Positions 35,183-44,709 of a stretch of DNA of 64,000 nt are shown piece after piece. The stretch lies in NCBI RefSeq assembly GCF_002008365.1, contig NZ_MRDL01000036.1, forward strand, positions 423,676 through 487,675, given 5' to 3'. Source of the stretch: Rhizobium leguminosarum bv. viciae USDA 2370. GTDB lineage: Bacteria; Pseudomonadota; Alphaproteobacteria; Rhizobiales; Rhizobiaceae. The position numbers and the translations under genes were made by a program. The notes under the pieces are model-generated. The model made no database searches, was not told where the DNA came from, and saw only the letters and a program-made list of their open reading frames with translations. Every line of letters starts with the position of its first letter. Positions within the stretch are counted from its first letter, which is position 1.

Positions 35183-36325
35183 TCAGCCGTTGCGGGCCTG
35201 CGCTCTGGAGATCCTGAGCAGCGCGCCGTTGTCCTCGTCCGTCACCATCAGCAGGGCGCCGTCGGGTGCGACGACGACGTCGCGGATGCGGCCGTATTCG
35301 CCCTCGAACAGACGCTCTTCGGTGACGAAGGCGCCGCCGTCGTCGCGCTGCATCCGCGAGAGCAGCTGGAACTTCAGCGCCGCGACGATGAAATTGCCGT
35401 CCCATTCCGGGAACATGGCGCCGCGATAGACGACGAGCGCGCCGGGTGCGATCGAAGGATCCCAATAATGCAGCGGCTGTTCCAGCCCTTCCTTGGCCGT
35501 GCCTTCACCGATCTCTGCGCCCGAATAATCGCGGCCATAGGTGATAACAGGCCAGCCGTAATTCTTGCCGGCCTCGGGCTGGTTGATCTCGTCGCCGCCG
35601 CGCGCGCCGTGCTCGACGGTATAGAGCTTGCCATCCTTGGCGTCGAAGGTGATGCCCTGCGGGTTGCGGTGACCTTTCGACCAGATTTCCGGCAGCGCCT
35701 TGGCGCCGTCTTTGAACGGATTGTCGGCAGGGATGCTGCCGTCGGCATTGATGTGGATGATCGAGCCGGCATCGTCCTGCCAGTCTTGCGAGCGGTCGCG
35801 GTCGCCGCGGTCGCCGACGCTGATGAACAGCGAGCCGTCACGGGCAATCGCGATGCGCGAGCCGTACTGGATATTGCCTGACGTGAAGCGCTGCATGGTG
35901 AAAACAGGCGTCACGGCGTGAAGCGTCCTTTCGTCATTTGAAAGCGTGGCGCTGAAGGCTTCGGTGCCGGAGCCCCGGCTGTTGGCGATGGCGGCGGTGA
36001 AATAGAGCTTGCGGCTCGTCGCAAAGTCCGGTGCGAGCGCCACGTCCATCAGGCCACCCTGGCCACGGGCGCTGACCTTAGGCACGCCGCCGATCGGGTC
36101 GGAGAGCTTGCCGTCGCGGACGATGCGCATGCGGCCCGGCCGCTCGGTGACGAGATAGGCGCCGTCGGGCATGACCTCGACCGCCCAGGGATGTTGGAGG
36201 CCGTCGGCGAGCTTGTCGACCCGCACCGCGAGATCCTGCGTGTTGACAGTATCAGCTGCATCCGCCGATACGGTGCCGAACAGGACCAGCGCTGCGGCAA
36301 AATGGAAGGCGGACATTCTCTTCAT
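35183..36325 (-). CDS. PQQ-dependent sugar (aldose) dehydrogenase, soluble type
   Basis: A 380-residue periplasmic six-bladed beta-propeller. After the signal peptide (MKRMSAFHFAAALVLFGTVS, then ADA) come LQHPWAVEVMPDGAYLVTERPGR, GGLMDVALAPDF, then GHRNPQGITFDAKDGKLYTVEHGARGGDEIN, the conserved region around the active-site His and PQQ pocket (residues about 205-235). It oxidises aldose sugars and needs exogenous or imported PQQ. It converges with the DUF3052 gene. Confidence 0.9.
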   Translation of the reverse strand: MKRMSAFHFAAALVLFGTVSADAADTVNTQDLAVRVDKLADGLQHPWAVEVMPDGAYLVTERPGRMRIVRDGKLSDPIGGVPKVSARGQGGLMDVALAPDFATSRKLYFTAAIANSRGSGTEAFSATLSNDERTLHAVTPVFTMQRFTSGNIQYGSRIAIARDGSLFISVGDRGDRDRSQDWQDDAGSIIHINADGSIPADNPFKDGAKALPEIWSKGHRNPQGITFDAKDGKLYTVEHGARGGDEINQPEAGKNYGWPVITYGRDYSGAEIGEGTAKEGLEQPLHYWDPSIAPGALVVYRGAMFPEWDGNFIVAALKFQLLSRMQRDDGGAFVTEERLFEGEYGRIRDVVVAPDGALLMVTDEDNGALLRISRAQARNG

Positions 36326-36445
36326 CGTGCTTCCCCGTCGTCTCTCCAGGCTGAACGTGGAGCGGGCAGGGGAGGGCTTCAACCCTCATTCGACCTGCAA
36401 TAACGGCTTTGTGTTTACCGGTTGAACCGATCCCGTCGCGCAGAT

Positions 36446-36496
36446 TCAAAAGAGGTAGAGCGTCCTTTGCGCGTCCAAGAGGACGCACGGCGCTCT
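36446..36496. repeat. dispersed repeat (GACGC hairpin type)
   Basis: TAGAGCGTCCTTTGCGCGTC, then CAAGAGGACGCACGGCGCTCTAG: an imperfect hairpin whose reverse complement resembles 27648-27690. It ends at the sortase stop codon. Confidence 0.6.
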
Positions 36497-37214
36497 AGCC
36501 ATCGACCAATTCCGCCTCGAGGATGTAGCGCAACGGCCCGCGTTCCGTCGCGTCGAAGGGCCAGCAGGTGGTCAGCACCAGGTGGCGGCCATCGGAGGAG
36601 GGATCGATGCCGCTTGCATCCCACGGGGCGATGCGGCCCTCGCCGGCCTTGAAGGTCAATAGTTTGCCGTCGCGGCGCGTGACTTCAATCGTATCGCCGG
36701 GCCTTATATATTGCAGCCAGCGGAAATGCGTGTCGCGATGGGCAGCAATCACGGAGGCGCCTTCCTCTCCGGGCTGTGGCGTGTTGACGAGCCAGGCCGG
36801 ACCGAAGGCGAGAGCTTCGCCGGAGGCGCCGGAGAGCACGATCGCCTCCTTGCCGAGGCGCGGGGCGCGTACCTTGGCCTCGGTGGTGAAATCCGCCCAG
36901 GGCCAGGGTTTTGTTTCTTCGCCCCGTAATTCGGCGGCGAAGGCGCGTTTCAGCAGCACCTGGGAAAGCTCCGCCTTCGCCTTCAGCAGGAAGCCGTCGC
37001 CGATCAGCGCCAAGCCATAGAGGGCAAGGCCGGCGATGGCAAAGGCGATTGCTTTTTCGATCGAGGAAAGGCGCCAGAGGAAGAAGCCCTTCTTCTGGCG
37101 CATCTTCGGTCGGTCATAGGCCGTGGCGGCGGCCATGGCGAGTTCCAGATAGGTCGGAAGCGGCTCGAATTCGGCCGCTTCCTCATTCTGGCTTGCAGAG
37201 AGCCTAGAGACCAT
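36495..37214 (-). CDS. class GN (Gram-negative) sortase
   Basis: A 239-residue transpeptidase. One membrane segment (AIAFAIAGLALYGLALIGDG, residues about 55-75) is followed by the sortase barrel: the catalytic His in VIAAHRDTHF, the catalytic Cys in LVLTTCWPF and the Arg in ERGPLRYI. It cuts and transfers a C-terminal sorting signal. The ATG at 37214 follows GGAG and overlaps the end of the target gene by 11 bases, so the two are translationally coupled. Confidence 0.92.
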   Translation of the reverse strand: MVSRLSASQNEEAAEFEPLPTYLELAMAAATAYDRPKMRQKKGFFLWRLSSIEKAIAFAIAGLALYGLALIGDGFLLKAKAELSQVLLKRAFAAELRGEETKPWPWADFTTEAKVRAPRLGKEAIVLSGASGEALAFGPAWLVNTPQPGEEGASVIAAHRDTHFRWLQYIRPGDTIEVTRRDGKLLTFKAGEGRIAPWDASGIDPSSDGRHLVLTTCWPFDATERGPLRYILEAELVDG

Positions 37215-39591
37215 TTCGTTTGGCTCCGACGGCAATAATGCCCTTGAGGCGCCGCCGCCAGACGGCCAGGCCGCTTGCCGCCATCAGCGCGAGGAGCAAC
37301 ATGGTCAGCCCGCGGATGATCTGTTCGTCGGCGCGCGTCGCCGTCTGCGGCAGGTTCACGGTCGTGCTCTTTTGCGCGATCATGGTGGCGGCCTTGGCGG
37401 TCGGGGCTGCGGCCATCATGTTTGCGATCTCAGGCGACGCGGTGAGCTCCTGTGTTTCGGCCGCAGCCTGCTCCGGTCCGGCGTTTCCTGTCGGCGTAGC
37501 CGAGCCATGGCGCTCCGCGCCGTCAAGAGGGGCAGGGTTTTCGCCTAGGACCTTATCAAAGTCCCAACCTTCCGGCAGGTTGAGCGGCAGCTTGGTCGAG
37601 CCGAGCGGCTGATCGACCGGGCGAGACGGGGTGACATCGACGGCAACAAGGCTGGTGACGCGGGAGACGAGGTGATGGGCGAGCGCGACGGTCTCGATAT
37701 CCTTGTCGAGCGCGGCCGGATCCTGACGTTCATAGGCGCGCGCCTCGAAATCGTCGATCTTGCGCCGCGCCCAGAGCTTGGAAATGCCGTTGCCGTTGGC
37801 GGCATTGGCGATATCTATCTCGACGCGCCAGGGCTGCTCGCCTGTCTTGCCGAAGATCTGCAGCTTGCCGGCGGGCTTATCGTCAGGCAGTCGCGCGGTC
37901 AGCACGACAGGCTCGCCGCTATAGAGGTCCGGCATCGGGTTCGGCGTGATATCCTCGGCAGCGATGCCTTCGAAGGTTGCGGCGATATCGGTCATGGCTG
38001 GGTTCTGCAGCTTGGCGAAAAGCTCGCCCATGCGGCTCGCCACCTGATCGGTCGAGCCGATCGCCGTAAAGGTGCCGCGGCCGACTTCGGCGGCCTTGGT
38101 CATGAAATAGGTGTTCGGCGCCGAGCCGATGCCGACGGTGAAGACACGGGCATCGCCGCGGTTTGCGGTGATCTCCTGGAAAAGCTGCTGTTCGTTGCCG
38201 ATCGCGCCATCCGTCAGGAACACGACCTGGCGCAGCGCTCCGGTTGCGACCGGTCCCTGGTTACGCAGCGCAGCCTGCAAGGCAGGTAGCATTTCCGTGC
38301 CGCCGTCGGCAGTCAGGCCTCTGACATAGGCAATCGCCTTTTCGCGATTGTCAGGGGTGGCAGTGACGAGACCCTTGAAATAATCGGTCATCGTATCGTC
38401 GAAACGGATGACGTTGAAGCGGTCGTCGGCGTTCAGCTTGGAGATCGCAAGCGCCAGGCTCTGCCTTGCCTGCTCGATCGACGGGCCGGACATGGAGCCG
38501 GAATTGTCGATGACGAAGACCACCTCGCGTTTCGCCGGCGGCGCTGCCGTATCGGGGGCAATAGGCGGGGTAACGAAGGCGAGCAGATAGGTCTTACCAT
38601 CAATCACTTCACGGAAGAGGCCGGCACTCGGCATCTTGCCGGGGGCGGCCTTCCAGGTGAGCTCGAAATCCTTGTCGGCGGGAACGGAGTCCGCCTTTAG
38701 GCTGATCGTTCTCGCCTGGTCGCCGTCCTGGCTGATATCGACCGCGTGGAAGGAGGATTTGACGTCGCCGAGCGGGAAACCGGCCTTGAGATCGACGGTC
38801 AGCGAAACCGGATTGATCCTGGCGTTCTCACGCGGGTCAAGCACGGGGGCTTCGATCTTGTCGCGGTTTTCCACCGGGTCTCGCGGTGTGGCAAAACCGG
38901 CGCCGTTGTTGAACTCGACGGTCTGGACGATCGGCGCCGGATTGTAGCGCGGGGCGACGACCATCGGGAAGTGCAGCGAGAACTCGCCGCCCGATTGGTG
39001 GATCATCTGCTGATACTCGATCTGGACGACGATAGTTTCGCCGGGACCGATATTGGCGACCTGGTTGGTGAAGATGTTCGGCCGCTGTTGCTCGAGCAAC
39101 GCCGTCTTCTTGCCCTCGGCCTTGGCCTGCTCGTAGATCTCGCGGGCTTCCTGGCGCGGCTTGATCTGGCCTTCGATGAAGCGTTCGCCGATCTGCATTT
39201 TCAGGGTGTCGACGGCGGAATTGTCCGGCAGTGGAAAGACGTAGGTGCCCTCGACCCAACCCTGGCTCGGATTCTGGAAGCGTTGCGTCACCTTCACCCT
39301 GGCGATCGGGCCGGAGACATCGATGGCGACATCACTCTTCAGCCGCGGCGCTTCGACATAGAAGCCCGGCTCCTTCGACGGAAAGAGCAGCGAGCCGCTG
39401 CGGACGTCGTTCGGCCGGACAAGTGCTGCGAGCTCAGCGGATGCCTGCGGCGTCTCGGCGGCGCGGGCGGCGGAGGCAAGTCCCAGCACCGCGGTGATGC
39501 AGGCCGCAAAGATAGTGAATGCAACAAGGACTGAAACGGAAATTCGGCGCGCACGAATGCGCCCTATGGCAAACTCATCTTCCAGAAACAT
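37204..39591 (-). CDS. sortase target protein with VIT and vWA domains (marine proteobacterial type)
   Basis: A 795-residue envelope protein with a signal peptide or membrane anchor near residues 22-48. It has a VIT domain (about 70-200, with TYVFPLPDNSAVDTLKMQIG and EAREIYEQAKAEGKKTALLEQQRPNIF), a von Willebrand A domain with an intact MIDAS motif (VVFVIDNSGSMSG), and a linker. The C-terminal sorting signal has LPQTA, a hydrophobic helix and a RRR stop. The ATG at 39591 follows GAGGG at seven bases. It pairs with the overlapping sortase. Confidence 0.93.
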   Translation of the reverse strand: MFLEDEFAIGRIRARRISVSVLVAFTIFAACITAVLGLASAARAAETPQASAELAALVRPNDVRSGSLLFPSKEPGFYVEAPRLKSDVAIDVSGPIARVKVTQRFQNPSQGWVEGTYVFPLPDNSAVDTLKMQIGERFIEGQIKPRQEAREIYEQAKAEGKKTALLEQQRPNIFTNQVANIGPGETIVVQIEYQQMIHQSGGEFSLHFPMVVAPRYNPAPIVQTVEFNNGAGFATPRDPVENRDKIEAPVLDPRENARINPVSLTVDLKAGFPLGDVKSSFHAVDISQDGDQARTISLKADSVPADKDFELTWKAAPGKMPSAGLFREVIDGKTYLLAFVTPPIAPDTAAPPAKREVVFVIDNSGSMSGPSIEQARQSLALAISKLNADDRFNVIRFDDTMTDYFKGLVTATPDNREKAIAYVRGLTADGGTEMLPALQAALRNQGPVATGALRQVVFLTDGAIGNEQQLFQEITANRGDARVFTVGIGSAPNTYFMTKAAEVGRGTFTAIGSTDQVASRMGELFAKLQNPAMTDIAATFEGIAAEDITPNPMPDLYSGEPVVLTARLPDDKPAGKLQIFGKTGEQPWRVEIDIANAANGNGISKLWARRKIDDFEARAYERQDPAALDKDIETVALAHHLVSRVTSLVAVDVTPSRPVDQPLGSTKLPLNLPEGWDFDKVLGENPAPLDGAERHGSATPTGNAGPEQAAAETQELTASPEIANMMAAAPTAKAATMIAQKSTTVNLPQTATRADEQIIRGLTMLLLALMAASGLAVWRRRLKGIIAVGAKRNGL

Positions 39592-39975
39592 TGGCATACC
39601 CTCAATAACCAATTTCGGATGCCGGATGATGCGGCTTCGATCTCGGCGCGCTCGCGACCGAATTGCGGCGTGGCGCGGCATTTGTTGCGGCTTATTCGTG
39701 GCGATGGCCGAATTCGACGATGCCTCTGATTTCAGGGGATAAATCCGGATGACTTCAGAGATTGATTCAAGATCTGCGCCTGGCGTTTCGACCAGGTGAC
39801 GCAAGCCTCTCCCAAGGGGGCGGCATGCCGGGCTGATGGCGCGGCGAACCGATCAATAAGAATCATGCCACCATGACGCCTTTCCGCTTGAAATGCCGTC
39901 ATACATTGGACATAGAGCTAACCGCAGAACTCCGGTCCCGGCTTTCTGCCCGTTTCAACCATTAGGACCGTTATC
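39592..39975. other. intergenic region between divergent sortase-target and aatA genes
   Basis: No gene is supported. It carries the aatA promoter candidate and presumably the sortase-operon promoter, which I cannot place. Confidence 0.5.
39888..39916 (+). promoter_or_regulatory. probable sigma-70 promoter of the aspartate aminotransferase gene
   Basis: TTGAAA, 17 bases, CATAGA, about 60 bases before the ATG at 39976. Confidence 0.45.
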
Positions 39976-41178
39976 ATGGCTTTCCTTGCCGATGCTCTTT
40001 CCCGTGTGAAGCCTTCAGCCACCATCGCCGTCTCCCAGAAAGCGCGCGAGCTGAAAGCAAAAGGACGTGACGTCATTGGCCTCGGCGCCGGTGAGCCGGA
40101 TTTCGATACGCCCGATAATATCAAGAAGGCGGCCATCGACGCGATCAACCGCGGCGAAACGAAGTACACGCCGGTTTCCGGTATCCCGGAATTGCGCAAG
40201 GCGATCGCCGCCAAGTTCAAGCGCGAGAACGGCCTCGACTATTCCTGGGAGCAGACCATCGTCGGCACCGGCGGCAAGCAGATCCTCTTCAACGCCTTCA
40301 TGGCAACGCTGAACCCCGGCGACGAAGTCGTCATCCCGGCGCCTTACTGGGTTTCCTATCCTGAGATGGTGGCACTGTGCGGCGGCACGCCGGTTTTCGT
40401 TTCTGCCACCCAGGAGCATAACTTCAAGCTTCAGGCGGCCGATCTCGAAAAGGCGATCACGCCGAAGACCAAGTGGTTCATCTTCAACTCGCCGTCCAAC
40501 CCGACGGGGGCCGCCTATACGCATGACGAGCTGAAGGCGCTGACGGATGTGCTGATGAAGAATCCGCAGGTCTGGGTGCTGACCGACGACATGTACGAGC
40601 ACCTGACCTATGGCGACTTCAAGTTCGTCACGCCTGTGGAAGTCGAGCCGCAGCTTTACGACCGCACGCTGACGATGAACGGCGTCTCCAAGGCCTATGC
40701 GATGACCGGCTGGCGTATCGGCTATGCGGCCGGCCCGATCCAGCTCATCAAGGCCATGGACATGATCCAGGGTCAGCAGACCTCGGGTGCGACGTCGATC
40801 GCCCAGTGGGCGGCTGTCGAAGCGCTGAACGGCACGCAGGACTTCATCCCTGAGAACAAGAAGATCTTCGAAGGCCGTCGCGATCTCGTCGTTTCGATGC
40901 TGAATCAGGCCAAGGGTATTGTCTGCCCGGTGCCGGAAGGCGCCTTCTATGTCTATCCCTCGTGCAAGGGTCTGATTGGCAAGACCGCGCCCTCCGGCAA
41001 GGTCATCGAGACGGACGAGGATTTCGTCTCCGAGCTGCTGGAATCGGAAGGCGTCGCCGTTGTTCACGGTTCGGCCTTCGGCCTCGGCCCGAACTTCCGT
41101 ATCTCCTATGCGACTTCGGAAGAGCAGCTCGAGGAAGCCTGCCGCCGCATCCAGCGCTTCTGCGGCGCCTGCAAGTAA
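39976..41178 (+). CDS. aatA: aspartate aminotransferase (class I, subgroup I-gamma)
   Basis: A 400-residue PLP enzyme interconverting aspartate and oxaloacetate with glutamate/2-oxoglutarate. Visible are GLGAGEPDFDTPDNI, KYTPVSGIPELRKAI, FNSPSNPTGAAY and the PLP-binding lysine in NGVSKAYAMTGWRIGYAAGP. The AGGA at the right distance supports the ATG. It is monocistronic, with a promoter candidate upstream and a terminator downstream. In rhizobia AatA is important for nitrogen-fixing symbiosis. Confidence 0.95.
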   Translation: MAFLADALSRVKPSATIAVSQKARELKAKGRDVIGLGAGEPDFDTPDNIKKAAIDAINRGETKYTPVSGIPELRKAIAAKFKRENGLDYSWEQTIVGTGGKQILFNAFMATLNPGDEVVIPAPYWVSYPEMVALCGGTPVFVSATQEHNFKLQAADLEKAITPKTKWFIFNSPSNPTGAAYTHDELKALTDVLMKNPQVWVLTDDMYEHLTYGDFKFVTPVEVEPQLYDRTLTMNGVSKAYAMTGWRIGYAAGPIQLIKAMDMIQGQQTSGATSIAQWAAVEALNGTQDFIPENKKIFEGRRDLVVSMLNQAKGIVCPVPEGAFYVYPSCKGLIGKTAPSGKVIETDEDFVSELLESEGVAVVHGSAFGLGPNFRISYATSEEQLEEACRRIQRFCGACK

Positions 41179-41203
41179 GCGGGTTTTCAAAAACACCGAT
41201 CGA

Positions 41204-41231
41204 AGGCCTGCCGGCGACGGCGGGCCTTTTT
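41204..41231 (+). terminator. intrinsic terminator of aatA
   Basis: GGCCTGCCG pairs with CGGCGGGCC (one G-T pair) around GCGA, followed by TTTTT. Confidence 0.88.
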
Positions 41232-41448
41232 GTTTGCGGCGACGTTGGGCTGGCGCTGCGATTATCGCTCACATCCCGATTCAACATGCTGCGGAGTTGA
41301 TTCCGCTTTGCCTCTCAAGTCGTTGAAATCCGATTCAAAACGTGACGGCAGAGTGACGGTCCGGCGGGTGATCTGCGGTTGCGGGTTGGCATCAAACCAA
41401 CTAGATATCCGGCATCAAGTTTAAGTGCCGCTTCGGGAGGCCGGGATT

Positions 41449-42354
41449 TTGCAGCAGAGTGCCGTGATCGTCTGTTCGGATGTCAACATGCTGCCTGCCG
41501 CCTGCTGCACCCTGCTTTCCGTCAAGCGCAATCTCTCAGGTCCTGCCGTGGAGTTCCTGCTTCTCGGCATCGACCTCAAGCCGAACGAGATCGCCGAGGT
41601 GGGAAATTTCGCGCGGCTGCATGATATGGCGATCAGGGTGCTGTCCTACAATACGCCGGATACGGCGCTGCAGGCGCGGGGCCGCTGGTCGGGCGCGACA
41701 TTGGCGCGACTCTACATGGATCTGCATATACCCGATCATATCGAGCGCCTGCTCTATCTCGACGCGGATGTGCTGGCGGTTTCGCCGGTCGACGAACTCT
41801 TCACGAGAAATTTTCAAGGCAAAGCGCTGGCTGCGGTCGACGATTATGTCATGGCCTTTCCTGAAAAGGCCGGTGCCCGGCAGCGGAAGATCGGCATGCG
41901 CGAGGGCGGCCGCTATTTCAATGCCGGCGTGCTGCTGTTCGACTGGTCGGCCTGCCGGGAGAGGCAGCTTTTTGCCAGGACACGGGAGATCTTCGAGGAG
42001 CGGTCGCATCTTTTCGAGAATAACGACCAGGATGCGCTGAATGTCACCTTCGACGGCGACTGGCTGGTGCTCGGTCCGCGCTGGAACACGCAGACGGGCC
42101 TGCTGCCCTTCGTCGGCCGGCCGGCGATCCTTCATTTCACCGGCCGGAAAAAGCCGTGGCAGGCCACCGTGCCCTGGGTGCACCGGCGGATGGCCAAGCA
42201 CTATATCGAGGATCTCAGCAACACACCGTGGGCCTCTTTCTGTAGGCAGCCGTCAATGGCGGGTCGAGTTGCGGGTTTCTTCTCGCATTTGGGAAAGCGC
42301 ATCGGCGGGCTGACGCGGCTGGCACGAACGCGCGCCTATTTCAGCAACAGCTAG
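41449..42354 (+). CDS. glycosyltransferase family 8 protein
   Basis: A 301-residue GT-A-fold retaining transferase: IVCSDVNMLPAACCTLLSVK starts the fold, LLYLDADVLAVSPVDELF holds the DxD metal-binding motif (residues about 105-108), then GRYFNAGVLLFDW and NDQDALNVTF, and a final ILHFTGRKKPW. GT8 enzymes add galactose or glucose, for example to LPS core. The TTG start at 41449 has GGGAGG eight bases upstream; a GTG at 41425 is less well served. It is probably co-transcribed with the next gene. Confidence 0.86.
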   Translation: MQQSAVIVCSDVNMLPAACCTLLSVKRNLSGPAVEFLLLGIDLKPNEIAEVGNFARLHDMAIRVLSYNTPDTALQARGRWSGATLARLYMDLHIPDHIERLLYLDADVLAVSPVDELFTRNFQGKALAAVDDYVMAFPEKAGARQRKIGMREGGRYFNAGVLLFDWSACRERQLFARTREIFEERSHLFENNDQDALNVTFDGDWLVLGPRWNTQTGLLPFVGRPAILHFTGRKKPWQATVPWVHRRMAKHYIEDLSNTPWASFCRQPSMAGRVAGFFSHLGKRIGGLTRLARTRAYFSNS

Positions 42355-42401
42355 TAAGGCGGGCAGAGCGCATCGTCCTTGGAAAGTGCATGTGAGCCGG
42401 T

Positions 42402-43271
42402 ATGGAAGCAATCCCCAGTGATACGCAGAGTGCCGCCGCCGCAGATGGCGGCTTCAACGTCCTGATGCCGGAGGCGTGGAAGGCGTTGCTGTCACCCTAT
42501 TCCCACGTCGTGCTGGTGGCAAACAGCGAAGCAGTCGATTTCGGACGGCTGCGAAGCGAATTGCCGGAGACGGCGCTCTACGTTTTCTTCAACAATGTTT
42601 ATAAGGTGCTCGACGAACCCTTCGCCGGCCATGCGGTGCTGATTGCCCGCAGCGGCGTGATGGGCGCCAATATCGTTCACCGGCGCGAGGTGGTGGATGT
42701 CCTGCGTTTCTTTGCCGGCGACGATTTTCTGGGCGTCGTCAACATTCGCGTCTCCCCGGAGGAGAACTTCAGTGACGCGAGCGGCTTCAAGGGCGCCAGA
42801 ACCCGCCATCTCGATCTGACGCAAATGCTCGGCGACCTCTATCCGACAGGCAAAATCGCGACGAGCGGCTTTGCGATGGCGCTTTGGCTCGCCGAGTTGC
42901 AACCGCCGGGCAAGATCCTGCTTGCCGGCTTTTCGGCCAAGAGGAGCGAGAAGTGGAAGGTCTTCGACGTGCACGACTGGACGTTCGAGCAGATCTTCCT
43001 GCGTCTCTTTGCCAGGATGGGCACGATCTCGATGTTGGGCGGCGTGGACGCCGGCCCCTATGCGGCACTCGCCAAACGCTTCCCACAGGTGCCGCCGATC
43101 GAGATCGCGATGACCGCGGCTGAAGTTTTGTCGGAACGGCTCCACAATGCGAACGGCCAGATCGACAGGCTGATGTCCGTCACCAAATCGATCCGCGCCA
43201 TTGAGGGTTTCTTCCGGCGCTTCAAGCCGAAAACCCGCAAGCAGCGTTTCCTCGAAAAGTCGAAGGAATGA
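42402..43271 (+). CDS. uncharacterised protein beside the GT8 gene, possibly a glycosyltransferase
   Basis: A 289-residue soluble protein I do not recognise. The sequence alternates SHVVLVANSEAVDFGRLRSE, then ALYVFFNNVYKVLDEPFAGH, and later TSGFAMALWLAELQPPGKILLAGF followed by VHDW. This order (nucleotide-binding start, name-tag region, TSGxxMA helix, strand ending in G[FI], His) resembles GT42/GT29 sialyltransferase-fold proteins, but the identity is too low to claim by eye. It starts 47 bases after the GT8 stop and has a basic C terminus. Confidence 0.65.
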   Translation: MEAIPSDTQSAAAADGGFNVLMPEAWKALLSPYSHVVLVANSEAVDFGRLRSELPETALYVFFNNVYKVLDEPFAGHAVLIARSGVMGANIVHRREVVDVLRFFAGDDFLGVVNIRVSPEENFSDASGFKGARTRHLDLTQMLGDLYPTGKIATSGFAMALWLAELQPPGKILLAGFSAKRSEKWKVFDVHDWTFEQIFLRLFARMGTISMLGGVDAGPYAALAKRFPQVPPIEIAMTAAEVLSERLHNANGQIDRLMSVTKSIRAIEGFFRRFKPKTRKQRFLEKSKE

Positions 43272-43380
43272 CTGTCGAAAGCCCTCCCCAAAGGCGAGGC
43301 TGTCAAGAAAGTTGCGCTTTGAGCTAACGTTCCGCGCGCGGATGGCTGCTCTCCATTCCCCGTCAGGAGAAGGGAAGCCC

Positions 43381-44478
43381 TCAAAGTCCCAGCGCCGTCA
43401 GCATGACGAAGGTGGCGAAGAGGATGAAGTGCGTCATGCCCTCGATGGCGTTGGTCTCGCCGTCGTTGAGGTTGATCGCGGCGGCAATCAGCGTGATCGC
43501 CACCATCACCGTCTGCACCGGGGTCATCGCCATGATGAAGGGCTGGCCGGTATAGAGCGCGATCGCCTCCATGACGGGCACCGTCAGGATGACCGTCGAC
43601 AGCGAGGCGCCCATGGCGATGTTGACCGTCGCCTGCATGCGGTTCCTGAGTGCCGCCCTTAATGCGGTCAGGATCTCGGGGGCCGCCGAAATCGCTGCGA
43701 CGACGACGGCGGTCACGGCGATCGGCGCGCCGCTGTCGCGCAGGCCTTCGGTCATGAAGGTCGCCATGAACTCCGCCAGCAGGCCGATGATGACGACGCC
43801 GACGAGAATGGTGGCGATCGAGATTGTGGTCGACTCGTCGGCGCTATGCTCGTCCGGACTTTCTTTCTTCCGTTCGGAGCGCGGGTAGCTGTAGCTGAAG
43901 AAATAGCTGTGCTGGCCAACCTGCATGCGCAGGAAGAGGCCGTAGAGCGCGATCATCGCGACGATGGTGAAGGCGGAATAATAGTGCCATTTGTCGCTCG
44001 GCACGAATTCCGGCACGATCATCGAGATGCCCATGGCGGTGAGGATCATCACGCCGTAGGTCTTGCCGGAATTGTCGTTATAGGGCTGTTCGCCGTGCTT
44101 GAGGCCGCCGAGCAGGGCGGCAAGGCCGAGAATGCCGTTGATATCGAGCATCAGGGCCGAGTAGATCGTGTCGCGCACCAGCGTCGGCGAACTCTCGCCG
44201 CCCATCATGATGGCGAGGATGATGACTTCGACGGCAACAGCCGAGAGCGTCAGGATCATCGTGCCATAGGGATCACCGACCTTGACGGCGAGCAGTTCGG
44301 CATGATGGGCGACGCGGATCGAGGCGAGCACGATGGTGCCGACCAGGACGACGGCTGCGATCAGCGCGACGCCGCGCCCCATCCCGATCACGGCGTGTTC
44401 CAAGAGATAAGCGATCCCTGCAACGACAAGTGCGGCGACCAGAAACTTTTCTTCTTTAAAGCGTGACGCGATCCTCAA
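43381..44478 (-). CDS. calcium:proton antiporter, ChaA/CAX family
   Basis: A 365-residue membrane protein with about ten to eleven helices. Two repeats carry the ion-binding segments: LSAVAVEVIILAIMMGGESSPTLVRDTIYSA and AVVVAAISAAPEILTALRAALRNRMQA, each with a central acidic residue. It exchanges Ca2+ or Na+/K+ for protons across the inner membrane. A cytoplasmic loop (RSERKKESPDEHSADEST) separates the halves. It is single and convergent with the preceding gene. Confidence 0.9.
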   Translation of the reverse strand: MRIASRFKEEKFLVAALVVAGIAYLLEHAVIGMGRGVALIAAVVLVGTIVLASIRVAHHAELLAVKVGDPYGTMILTLSAVAVEVIILAIMMGGESSPTLVRDTIYSALMLDINGILGLAALLGGLKHGEQPYNDNSGKTYGVMILTAMGISMIVPEFVPSDKWHYYSAFTIVAMIALYGLFLRMQVGQHSYFFSYSYPRSERKKESPDEHSADESTTISIATILVGVVIIGLLAEFMATFMTEGLRDSGAPIAVTAVVVAAISAAPEILTALRAALRNRMQATVNIAMGASLSTVILTVPVMEAIALYTGQPFIMAMTPVQTVMVAITLIAAAINLNDGETNAIEGMTHFILFATFVMLTALGL

Positions 44479-44709
44479 GCCTCAGCTCCTGTCCAGATTC
44501 ACGCATTTTATCTAAGTCGCTGATTTCGCCTATCAAGCGAGCTCCGGTCGAGTGCCATTTGCAGTCTTCGGCGTTTAATGGAATACTGAACGTCATCGGG
44601 GCCGGAAAGCAGATCGCGGCGTCCTCGAATTCTCGTCAAGCGGCCGCGATGATCCGGATCCTGTCCGGAAGCGTGCGAATGCGCAACAAGAAGATGAGGA
44701 GACGGATGC

